From: Zantedeschia hybrid cultivar
Lineage: Eukaryota; Streptophyta; Magnoliopsida; Alismatales; Araceae
Length of the DNA: 64,000 nucleotides
Direction of reading: 5' to 3'
Assembly: GCA_030544215.1 (NCBI GenBank)
Contig: JARZZO010000012.1
Location: 43,315,194 to 43,379,193 of the forward strand
Position numbers and translations under genes: made by a program. This document shows, piece after piece, positions 47,294 through 57,990 of this stretch. The notes under the pieces were generated by a model that was not told where the DNA came from, did not search any database, and was given only the letters and a program-made list of their open reading frames with translations. The stretch's first letter is position 1, and the number at the start of each line of letters is the position of its first letter.

Positions 47294-47519
47294 GGTCGGT
47301 GTTTCCTACCTTCAGTTGTGTGGTCGGTGTTTCCTACCTTCAGTTGTGTGGTCGGTGTTTCCTACCTTCGGTTGTGTGGTCGGTGTTTCCTACCTTCGGT
47401 TGTGTGATCGGTGTTTCCTACTCTCGGTTATGTAGCCGAGACACCTTCGGTCAGTGCTAAGCCGAGACACCTTCGGTCAGTGCTAAGCCGAGACACCTTC
47501 GGTCAGTGCTAAGCCGAGA
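47294..47519. repeat. two adjacent minisatellites in element D 5' LTR
   Basis: About five units of 28 bp built on GGTCGGTGTTTCCTACCTTC are followed by three exact units of 26 bp built on GCCGAGACACCTTCGGTCAG. The 3' LTR (54594-54790) has five of the first but only two of the second, so copy number has changed since insertion. Confidence 0.8.
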
Positions 47520-48077
47520 CGCGAGTTGTTGGCTCCTTGATAGAATGATTCTAGAAATATGCATGTTATATTTCGAATGCACATGGTTCATATCGAGATA
47601 TAGGAGTAGTGTACTTACTTCTGTGTTCGTCGCTTTATCGTTAGCCGTACCTTGCACTTGTGGGTGTGTGCGTGGGCAGTGGGGATCGAAGGATCCCTAC
47701 TGAGTCTTGTCTTGAGACTCACCCCTGCGGTTTTCAGGTGAGGACTCCCAGCAGACTTAGAGCAGCGTGTGCGGCCTTGTGTTGAGTGCCTTCAGCAGTT
47801 GTTCCGGGGTATGCCCCGACGTAGTTGCTGTTTATTTCTGGCCTATATGTTTAATTATTTCTTTCAGTTGGAGTATGTAATTATTTGCTATATCGAGTCA
47901 CATTGTAACAATTTTTAATTTCTGCACTTTCATTTCAATTCAATGCGATGTGATTGTTTAGCTTAGTTTATTATTTATTTCCCAGACTTACTAGATCCTG
48001 GTTTGGTTCCAAATTAATGATTCGGTACCCATTTAGTAATCGGATTCCCGATTATAGGGTGGCGGGTCGTTACAGTT

Positions 48078-48093
48078 TGGTATCAGAGCATAC
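48078..48093 (+). other. primer binding site of element D, tRNA-Met type
   Basis: TGGTATCAGAGCATAC begins four bases after the LTR. The first 12 bases are the canonical initiator-Met primer site. Confidence 0.85.
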
Positions 48094-48232
48094 GGTCTGG
48101 CAAATAAATAAATAACTAGGTTAAATATCGTAAGTCCGGCAAATAAATACATTATCCCGTACAGGCACGTCGGTAGTATAGGTTTTAGGATCCTAATTAG
48201 GACCTTTTGATTTTGTAATTGTAGGCGAGTTG

Positions 48233-51200
48233 ATGGCTCCCAGGAAGAGGATGCTGGTTATTCGAGAGCGGGGAGATGCCCCTAGTGGATCCGAGGCAGG
48301 GAGGCCGAGTGTAGAGCGGTTTATGGAGGCCATGATGGACACTATGGCTAGATACCAGACGCGAGATCCTAGTGAGAGTTCTAGTGCTCGAGGAGGGTCC
48401 ACAGCTACCCTTGAGAGGTTCCTGAAACTGAGGCCACCTCACTTCACTGGTCGTCCCGACCCTGATGAGGCCATTCATTGGCTTAGAGAGATAGAGAAGA
48501 CGTTCGATACCATGGACTGCCCAGCAGTAGAGAGGACCCCGTTGGCTACCTTCATGCTGAAGGATAGCGCCTATGACTGGTGGACTACATTAAAGAGTTT
48601 GTCGTATCAGGACAGGAGTCTTAGGGAAATTTTATGGGAGACCTTTGTTAAGGAGTTCAATGCACAGTATTTCCTTAGACATGTTCAGAGAGCCAAGGAG
48701 AGGGAGTTTATGGATCTGACGCAGGGGAGTATGACGGTCCTCGAATATCAGGCGAAGTTTGTTTCGCTGGGTCGGTTCGTGCCTTTCATATCTGGGGACG
48801 AGGAGTGTCGTACGGAGAGGTTTGTGGACGGACTAAGGCTCAGTCTGAGGAACTTCGTGGCGTCTCACTGTTGCACGGATTTGGCTTCTGCGGTCAGATG
48901 TGCGGCAGCTGTAGAGGCTCAGCAGATCCAGTCGGCCCGAGAGAGAGGACAGGCTGTTCAGGGGCCAGCGCGTGGCAGGGGCAAGGCTGCGGCACCGACT
49001 CCCTCGGTCGGATCGGGATCGTCGTCACTCGGCTCCCGATTCAGGAGGTTCTTCAAAGGCGGTGGCAGCAGTAGTGGTAGCAGCGGCAGCAGCAGGCCCA
49101 GGCAGGGTCAGTCTGCATCCAGTGCACAGCAGGTGCCAGCTCAGAGACTTCCGGCAGTCTGCCAGCACTGTGGAGGTGCCCATGGCGGGACTCAGTGTCC
49201 CACTCTTCCCAGGAGGTGTTTTACTTGCGGCCAACAGGGCCATTTGGCGAGGCAGTGCCCGTAGGGGCATGGTCATGGTCAGGGTTCAGGTGATCAGAAG
49301 AAGCCGAGGACCCAGGGAAGAGTTCTAGCTATCACCAGGAGGGAGGCTCGCGCGTCCAACTTGGTGGAAGGTACACTTTCTGTCCTTGGGAACTCTGCAC
49401 ATGTATTGATCGATTCGGGCGCTTCGCATTCCTTTATTTCTAAGCAGTTCCTTGATATTCTTTCTGCACCCGTTGATGAGTTATCTGATGGCTTGATGGT
49501 AGAGGTTCCTTCTAGAGACTTTATGATATCTTATAATTGTTTGAGGAATGTTCCCTTGACCATTGAGGGTCATGTGCTACCGGCCCAGTTGGTTGTACTT
49601 GCTATTCGTGACTTTGATATCATCCTGGGCATGGATTGGTTGGAAGCCTTTTATGCTGAGGTGGACTGCCACAGGAAGAGGGTGCGCTTCTCTATTCCGG
49701 ACATCCCGACCTTCTTTTTCCAAGGTATTAGGTTTTCCTCTCGAGGCATTCTCATTTCTGCCTTTAAGGCACGGAGGTTGCTTGCTGGTGGCTGTGAGGC
49801 TTTCCTTGCCTCTGTTGTTGTTTCTGATGTCCGTTCTAGTCCCAGTCCTTGGGAGGTGCCCGTGGTTTGTGATTTCGTAGATGTGTTTCCTGAGGAGCTG
49901 CCTGGCCTTCCTCCTCAGCGAGAGGTTGAGTTTACCATTGAGCTTGCACCAGGTACGGCGCCCTTGTCTAAGGCCCCATATCGGATGGCGCCAGCCGAAC
50001 TCGCCGAGTTGAAGGCGCAGTTGCAGGAGTTGCTAGACAAGGGTTTCATTCGTCCCAGTACATCTCCATGGGGTGCTCCAGTTCTGTTTGTTAGAAAGAA
50101 GGATGGTTCTCTGAGGTTGTGCATCGATTATAGGCAGCTGAACCAGGTGGCAATAAAGAATAAGTACCCGCTTCCAAGGATCGATGATTTGATGGATCAG
50201 CTGCAGTCTGCGAGGGTGTTTTCCAAGATTGACCTGAGATCTGGATATTATCAGATGAGGATTCGGGATGTGGATGTTAGCAAGACGGCTTTTAGAACTC
50301 GGTATGGACACTATGAGTTTTTGGTTATGCCCTTCGGCTTGACCAATGCTCCGGCAGCCTTTATGGATTTAATGAACCGAGTCTTTAGGGCCTATCTGGA
50401 TCAGTTTGTGGTGGTATTCGTCGATGATATTTTGATATATTCTTCTTCTGAGGAAGAGCACGCCACTCACCTTCGGGCGGTGTTGCAGGTCCTAAGGGAG
50501 CACCAACTCTATGCCAAGTTCAGCAAATGCGAATTATGGCTAGACAAGGTGCACTTTCTTGGGCATGTCATTTCTAGGGAGGGCATCGCAGTGGATCCGG
50601 CCAAGATCGAGGCGGTGATAGATTGGAGCAGGCCGACTTCAGTGACGGAGATTAGGAGCTTTCTGGGGCTTGCTGGTTATTACAGGCGGTTTGTTCAGGG
50701 GTTTTCTTCTATAGCGGCCCCCTTGTCGAGGTTGACTCGAAAGGGTGTTCGTTTTGTGTGGACTGAGGATTGTGAGTAGAGTTTTGTTGAGCTAAAAATT
50801 CGCCTCACGTCAGCCCCAGTGCTGGTGCTTCCATCTGGGACGGGTGGATTTGTGGTTTACTCGGATGCGTCCCGTCGAGGTCTAGGCGCAGTCCTTATGC
50901 AGCAGGGCAGGGTAGTTGCTTATGCTTCTCGGCAGCTGAAGAAGCATGAAGAGAACTATCCTACTCACGATTTGGAATTGGCAGCTGTGGTGTTTGCACT
51001 TAAGATCTGGAGGCATTACTTATATGGAGAGAAATTTCAGGTTTTTACCGATCATAAGAGCTTAAAATATGTGTTCACTCAGAGAGACCTGAATCTGAGG
51101 CAGCGGAGGTGGATGGAGTTCATTAAGGATTATGACTTTGAACTTTCTTATCATCCGGGCAAGGCGAATGTGGTAGCAGACGCCTTGAGTCGGAAGACGG

Positions 51201-52729
51201 TCATGTCATACCTTATGATTCAAGAATGGAGGTTGTTCGAGCAGATTGTAGAATCTTCCTTTAGGGTTCCGCGTGAAGATGACAGAGCCGTGTTGGCCAG
51301 CTTGACTGTGAGACCAGCCGTGTATCATGCTGTGATTGAGGCTCAGAGGGCAGATGTTGAATTACCACAGATTCTCCAGAGGTCAGAGGTGGAATTATGG
51401 GATGACGGTACTGTCAGGTTCAGAGGTAGACTTTATGTTCTGACTGAGGAGGACGTGCGCAAGTGTGTGCTTGATGAGGCGCACCGTTCGAGGTATGCAG
51501 TACATCCTAGGATAACAAAGATGTATCATTGTTTGAAGAGGCACTTCTGGTGGCCTGGTATGAAGAAAGATGTGGCTGAATATGTGGCTCGATGCATGAC
51601 TTGTCAGCAGGTTAAAGCCGAGCATCAGAGACCTGGAGGGTTGCTGCAACCCTTGCCGATTCCAGAGTGGAAATGGGAACATGTAACGATGGACTTTGTG
51701 ATGGGATTGCCTACATCCCTTAGCAGGAGAGACGCCATCTGGGTCATCGTTGATCGGTTGACCAAGTCAGCACACTTCCTAGCCATTAGGAAGGACTGGT
51801 CGGTCGGCAAGCTGGCAAAGTTGTTTGTAGACTGGATCATCTCCTTGCACGGGGTACCTTTGTCCATTGTATCAGATCGAGACCCAAGGTTCACTTCCAG
51901 GTTCTGGAAGAGCTTTCAGAAGGCATTGGGCACTCAGTTGGCCTTCAGCTCGGCCTATCATCCCGAGACTGACGGGCAATCGGAGAGGACCATTCAGACC
52001 TTGGAGGATATGCTCAGGGCATGTTGCCTAGACTGGGGAGGTTCTTGAGAGCAGCATTTGTCCACCGTGGAGTTTGCCTACAACAACAGTTACCATTCCA
52101 GTATCGGCATGGCACCTTACGAGGCTTTGTATGGGCGGCCGTGTCGATCTCCGGTGTGTTGGTCCGAGATCGGTGAAAGGCAGATAACGGGACCAGAGTT
52201 AGTGCAGCAGTGTGCTAAGATTGCCAGGACAGTTCGGCAGAGGTTGACCGCAGCTCAGAGTAGGCAGAAGAGTTATGCTGACATTACACGGAGACCGCTG
52301 GAGTTTGAGGTTGGGGACCACGTGTTTCTTCGAATCTCACCCTCTAAGGGTGTGATGAGATTCGGGAAGCGAGGCAAGTTGAGTCCGCGATATATTGGGC
52401 CTTTTCCCATTCTTGCTCGAATTGGGGAAACCGCGTATCAACTGGCCTTGCCGCCCAGTCTTGCAGGAGTGCACGATGTGTTCCATGTTTCCTTGCTAAG
52501 AAAGTATGTTTAGGATCCGTCTCATGTGTTGGATTTTTCAGAGTTGGAGGTCGCAGAGGACTTGTCCTTTCCAGAGTATCCTGTTCGTATTGAGGATCGC
52601 AGAGAACAGGCCCTACGGAACAAGATTGTACCTTTGGTCAAGGTGATTTGGCGGTATCGCTCCGGAGGTGAGGCAACCTGGGAGCGAGAGGATGAGATGC
52701 GGGAACAGTTCCCTTACCTCTTTTTGTAA
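48233..52729 (+). pseudogene. gag-pol polyprotein of element D, four in-frame stops
   Basis: A single frame of about 1499 codons. Gag core is at about codons 60-225. Two zinc knuckles lie near codons 310-342 (CQHCGGAHGGTQC and CFTCGQQGHLARQC). Protease has DSGASHSFI near codon 394. RT has DLRSGYYQMRI, MPFGLTNAPAAF and FVDDILIYSS near codon 730. RNase H has YSDASRRGLG near codon 875. Integrase has an HHCC finger (51478-51615) and catalytic D, D and E in VTMDFVMGLP, VSDRDPRFTS and DGQSERTIQ. The tail (YPVRIEDRREQAL, then VIWRYRSGGEATWERE) is a chromodomain-like end. Stops are TAG 49262, TAG 50777, TGA 52046 and TAG 52511. There are no frameshifts, so the damage is point changes only. Confidence 0.92.
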
Positions 52730-52803
52730 ATTTCCTTGTGAACTTGTATCCCTGATTTGACCTTATTAATTATAGCAGTCAATTTCGGGGGCGAAATTCT
52801 TTT

Positions 52804-52816
52804 AAGGGGGGGAGAA
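52804..52816 (+). other. polypurine tract of element D
   Basis: AAGGGGGGGAGAA ends directly before the LTR start TGTAAGG. This is a strong purine run at the expected plus-strand primer position. Confidence 0.85.
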
Positions 52817-55347
52817 TGTAAGGATCGAGACCTTCGGATCCGGTTTTCGGGGTCGGACCCTGTAGTTCTGGCTACGTGATGTAGACTGGATCTATCACGA
52901 CCGGATTCCGAAGCTGGAACCCTAAGTTTGGATCCGAGGCTGGGTCGGAGCGGTGACGAGGCCCGACGGGGATCCGGATGGCGACGGAGGCGAAGCCGAT
53001 GGCCCGAGGCCGAGGGTGGCTCGGTCGGGCGTTGGCTTGTCTTCGGAAGCAGGGCCGAGACCCCTTCGGGCGATGCGAAACCGGATTTCCTTCGGACCGA
53101 GAGGCAGCCGGCGCTCGGCGTCGAGACTAGTGGGAGGAGTCCGAGGTCGGCGGCCGAGACGAACTCGGGATGGTCGGCGACTCGAGGGTGCCACGTGGGC
53201 TGGCTTTGGGCCGCGTAGCGTATGGCACTGTCGTGTCAGAGTGCGGCCCTGACGTGTCGGCTGAACGGCGTGCCTCGGTCGACGCGTTTCAGAAATTTGT
53301 CCTTACGGCCGTCACATCACCTGACGTGTCGGCTGGACCGCGTCTGCCTCGGTCGACGCGTTTAGCCTGGTTAACCCCCTCGCGAGCCCTCCTTCTTTCC
53401 TCATTTTTCTCCTTCTCTCTTTCTCTCCTTCCCCTCCGGCGATCTCAACGGCGATTCCTCCGCCTCCCTCTTTTCCTCCCACCATTTCACCTCTCCCTCC
53501 ACTCCATCCTCTACCTAGCTCCTACCACTGCCACCTCCATCTCCACTGCGGCGTTCTACTCTCCGGACGGCGGCCGACGTCACGGTGGTGCAAGGACGAC
53601 CACGGCGGTACCGGCGGCGGCGTGGGGCGAGTCGGGTGGACGGCTTGAAGCTCAGAGGCGCTCAAGTGTCCAGTAGGGTGACGGTTCCCATAGCATCGCG
53701 TTTTAACCAAGTTTTTACCGTTTAAGCATGATTATGGATCTCTGGTTTTGGGGGGAAGAATGACCATGTTTAGGTGCTCTCTTGATGATATGGGGGATTT
53801 GCTATGAAGGTGATTTTCCTATGGATTGTATTGCCCCTCTTTATCCTCTGTTTTTATGTAACTTTGGGGTTTTATGGGTTGAAAGGGAGCCCTCGGGCCC
53901 ATGGCAGATTTTGGGTTCCTGGGCATGGGCTTGTCTTCTGATAGTGGGCCGAGACATCTTCGGGCCGAGGCCCCTTCGGGCTGGTTGAAAGACGACGTGC
54001 ATGGACGACGCCTTTTCGAAGGGCGTCGGGTCATCACGACGCCTTTTAGACAGAAATCGCCTGGCCGAGACCCCTTCGGCCCGAAGACTGTTTTACATGA
54101 ACCTGTACATGGAGCTTGAATGGCGTCGGCCTGGGGCGACGCGATTCGAGACAGAACCTCACTAATTCATGCCAGTAAAACGTGTTCATACTGCTAGATA
54201 GTTGGTTAATGCATGTTTTGATGCACTCGACAATGATGGATTCTTCATGACCGAATGGCACCGCGTGGTGTGTCGTGCGATCGTGGGCTTTTCACGTGAC
54301 CGGATCGTACTATGCCGGGTTTTGGTGTTTTGTGTTACTGTGGACCTTGAGTGACATTGTAGCGCTTTATCACCCTGTGCTGGTGGGGGCGTGAGCACAG
54401 CGCCGGTGGGGGCGTGGGCGGGGTGACGCCTAGTGAGAGAGGGTCACCTGGTGAACCCTGGGGTCAGCTAGTACCGGTGTCGGAGTGGTACATTCGGAGA
54501 GTCACTCATGCTGAGGGAAGGAGTAACCACCTGAGCCAGTTGGGCCGGAGTAGCTAGCATGCTATCCGAGGGGTTACTGTTTGGTCTCAGCGGGTCGGTG
54601 TTTCCTACCTTCAGTTGTGTGGTCGGTGTTTCCTACCTTCGGTTGTGTGGTCGGTGTTTCCTACCTTCGGTTGTGTGGTCGGTGTTTCCTACCTTCGGTT
54701 GTGTGATCGGTGTTTCCTACTCTCGGTTGTGTAGCCGAGACACCTTCTTTCAGTACTAAGCCGAGACACCTTCGGTCAGTGCTAAGCCGAGACGCGAGTT
54801 GTTGGCTCCTTGATAGAATGATTCTAGAAATATGCATGTTATATTTCGAATGCACATGGTTCATATCAAGATATAGGAGTAGTGTACTTACTTCTGTGTT
54901 CGTCGCTTTACCGTTAGCCGTACCTTGCACTTGTGGGTGTGTGCGTGGGCAGTGGGGATCGAAGGATCCCTACTGAGTCTTGTCTTGAGACTCACCCCTG
55001 CGGTTTTCAGGTGAGGACTCCCAGCAGACTTAGAGCAGCGTGTGCGGCCTTGGGTTGAGCGCCTTCAGCAGTTGTTCCGGGGTATGCCCCGACGTAGTTG
55101 TTGTTTATTTCTGGCCTATATGTTTAATTATTTCTTTCAGTTGGAGTATGTAATTATTTGCTGTATCGAGTCGCATTGTAACAATTTTTAATTCCTCCAC
55201 TTTCATTTCAATTCAATGCGATGTGATTGTTTAGCTTAGTTTATTATTTATTTCCCAGACTTACTAGATCCTGATTTGGTTCCAAATTAATGATTCGGTA
55301 CCCATTTAGTAATCGGATTCCCGATTATAAGGTGGCGGGTCGTTACA
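52817..55347 (+). mobile_element. element D 3' LTR
   Basis: 2531 bp, same ends as the 5' LTR. It contains an extra 157 bp at 54402-54558 and one fewer 26-bp minisatellite unit. Confidence 0.85.
54402..54558. other. 157-bp segment present only in the 3' LTR of element D
   Basis: The 5' LTR joins CACAGC directly to ATGCTATCC. Here 157 bp lie between them, bounded by AGC on both sides. The AGC match suggests a short-homology deletion from the 5' LTR after integration. An insertion into the 3' LTR is the less likely alternative. Confidence 0.65.
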
Positions 55348-55352
55348 GAACT

Positions 55353-57990
55353 TATGTCAGACATATCAAATTCTACTAGCCATGATCAGAACGTATCGGA
55401 TATCGAATAGAACATATCAAATTGTCAAATTGTCAGGACATTACGTATCGTCGTCTTCTGAGCACATCTCATATCAAATAGCAAATATCATGGTGTAGTA
55501 GCTTATCAAATTAGATTTATATCATGGATCATATACTTAAGACAGATTCATATGATTGTAAAGGGATAAATAAATAGGATGATCAAAATATTCAAATGAC
55601 TAAGCTGAATTTAAATGAACATATAGAGTAATGATTTCAAATTTATGTGCCAATTAATCAAACAAACCAAATCATATCATAATGGACATGCACCCAAACC
55701 ACAACATAAAGAGCCAAACAAAATAAATACCAAAGCATCTAGGTAAATGATGCAAAGGTCTTAGTTACTGTGTAGAACCGGAGAGTCTAAGTCCCACCCA
55801 ACTCCAAACTGCCAGGACGTTACATATCGTCATCCCCTAGTTTTAGCAAGTCGGAAATCAGGATTCTACTCGTTTGCCCTCGAGTTACAAAAAAAATACC
55901 CTATCCAATATGGATGCTTATAATAGAATCAGACCAAATATCTCCTTAAGATAGGAATGTCCAAGCAAAGTCAAATAATTATGGCACAACTCGATTAACA
56001 GAGATCAAATGATGATAAAAGATGAACATAGATCTGAAAATTAAATTATCAAATTGGTACGTACATATAAGAGTTAAAATACATACTTTTGTATACAAAA
56101 TAGCCACTTAGAGAGTCATCATGATCATATATATGGATAATCCGAGTAAAGCTGATCAAAATAGTTTTCTGGATAGAAACGATAATCAAAGTAATTTTCT
56201 TAGAATTTTCGTAATAACAAACATATTTTTTGGCCATCAAAACTAATTTTCAGAGCTAACAAATTAAAAAATAGGCCGAACATGTAAAAAGTATTCTATT
56301 TAAAGTTTAGACAAGGTTTCATCAATTTCTGGATTGGTTTGATATGATTTTATATTCTCACTTTGATTCGGAGAATCCAACTTAAATAGAATTATGGCAA
56401 ATCAACATAGAAGGTAAACTAAATATCAAAAGTAGTCATAAAATTGTCAAACTTTACATAGATGTCAAAGATAATACTACAAATGTCTCTATAAATTTTT
56501 TATGAGTTGGACATGAATCAAATGAGATATAGGATTCACTAGTTGAGATTTCAAAACTGTTTGGACAGATTGTATAGTCTGAAATTAATATTATGGAATA
56601 AATATCAAACAAACTTATAAAATTATAAAATTTATTCTACATGCATATAACATAAATATTTAACTTTTATCACAATTTCAGATCAATTGGGCATCAGACC
56701 AAGGAGAACAACCATCTGTAACTGGTATGATTAAAATTAGAAACATAACAGATTGAATGGACAGATTACATAGGCTGAGATAATAATTATGGAATAAATA
56801 GAAAATAAGGTCTTAAAAATCTGAAACTTGAATATCATAAAGTATACATATAGATCAAAGTTCTTAGGAATTTACTAGATTTTGAAAACTTTCGAAAATA
56901 ACATAGTTTTGTAATACAAAATAGATCATGTGTACAATTATCCACCTACCTTTTGAAGAAAGACTGGCTCTCGATTCTCCTATGGCTTCCTTGCTATCCT
57001 TGAATGATTTATTCTTCCTCTAAAATCTTTTATATATTCTCTAAGATCTTCTTTATATTATCTAAGCCTCCAATAATACAAAACAATGATTAGAATCAAA
57101 TTTCCAAAAGAAATAACTATGAACAACTCTATTCTCTCAAGAACACCACATGAACTTACCTCTTAGAAGAGAACTGCATGCTATAGAGGTTGAGCACGAC
57201 CCAAGGCTCTATTTATAGTTATTTACTGTTCTAATATACCAACAACACCTTCTTTCTTTGCTGGAGTCAAACCCCTACTCCCCAAGTCAAAGTCACTTCC
57301 TGGTCTAAATTAGATTCTGCTCATGCTACCTGCAATTTCTTTTTCTAAATACCTTTAAATTCAACCTCTTAAACATCCGAATTAAGAAAAACTCTCTTTT
57401 ATAAAGTTTTATAACTTTTTATGAATTTTTTACACAGAGTTATTCTTAAAATACTAAGACTATGCGAAGTAAATCTGTCTACAGAATTCTTGTCCAAATA
57501 GGATTCAAATTATGACTTTCTATCCATTAATTAGAATTTTAATTATATTAAAATTTATTATATTTTACTTCTAATCTAATTTAAATATGTTATATATAAC
57601 TTTTTAGTTCATGGTTAACATTAATTATACCATCTTTTGTTTCCTAATTCAAATCTTAATCCAATTAGGACTTATTTTCAATAGGTAATCCTTTTCAAAA
57701 CTGATCTTTGATATTTTTGACCTCTAAAATATCTTAATTAAAAAACATGGTCTTCTACAAAATTACATATCTTTTATTCTCTTTCCAATGATATCAATTA
57801 TGCCTTAATCAGAATTTTCTACAGAAAGTTATCATTATTTTACTATCTCTCTGTCTAATACATCAAGATAGAATTTAAACTAAATTAGTGGGCTATTCTT
57901 AAGCTCAGTTATAGAGTCTTATAATTAGTTAATTAGTCTAATTTAAATTAATTAAATTTATTAATAGTTGTAAAAGTGCAGGATATAACA
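55353..57990 (-). mobile_element. element E right LTR, part 2
   Basis: It continues the LTR after element D and aligns with about 21196-23982 of the left LTR, ending GGATATAACA. Many small indels separate the two copies. No supported genes. Confidence 0.75.

Larger units (their letters stand above)
45676..48074 (+). mobile_element. element D 5' LTR
   Basis: 2399 bp, TGTAAGGATC to CGTTACA. GC-rich in its first half; open frames there on both strands repeat in the other LTR and have no recognisable domain. It lacks a 157-bp segment present in the 3' LTR. Confidence 0.85.
45676..55347 (+). mobile_element. element D: chromovirus (Ty3/gypsy) retrotransposon
   Basis: Complete structure: LTR 45676-48074, tRNA-Met primer site 48078, gag-pol 48233-52729, polypurine tract, LTR 52817-55347. 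A perfect 5-bp target duplication GAACT flanks it (45671-45675 and 55348-55352). The pol tail carries a chromodomain-like segment, as in Tekay/Del-type chromoviruses. The first kb of the two LTRs differ by about 24 substitutions by hand count. The only coding damage seen is four in-frame stops. Confidence 0.9.
20575..57990 (-). mobile_element. element E: noncoding large-LTR retrotransposon hosting C and D
   Basis: Two LTRs of about 3.4 and 3.3 kb (20575-23982, and 45051-57990 without D) flank only about 1.55 kb of internal DNA once element C is removed. The left LTR is followed by the complement of a polypurine tract (TCCGCTCCTCCTT). The right LTR is preceded by the complement of TGATATCAGAAC, a decayed tRNA-Met primer site, so E points to the minus strand. 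Flanking 5-mers GTATG (20570-20574) and ATATG (57991-57995) differ at one base and look like its target duplication. No coding domain is visible in either internal part. This resembles the LARD class of nonautonomous elements. Motif flavour (GAAATTTCTTTAAGGAGGAG before the LTR) points to a chromovirus partner. Confidence 0.75.

Noticed and set aside
47294..47519. 26-28-bp tandem units as a CRISPR array
   Set aside because: Units are directly adjacent with no spacers. They are a minisatellite.
48078..52729. An endogenous pararetrovirus instead of element D
   Set aside because: Two LTRs, target duplications, an integrase and a chromodomain-like tail are present, and no movement protein is seen.
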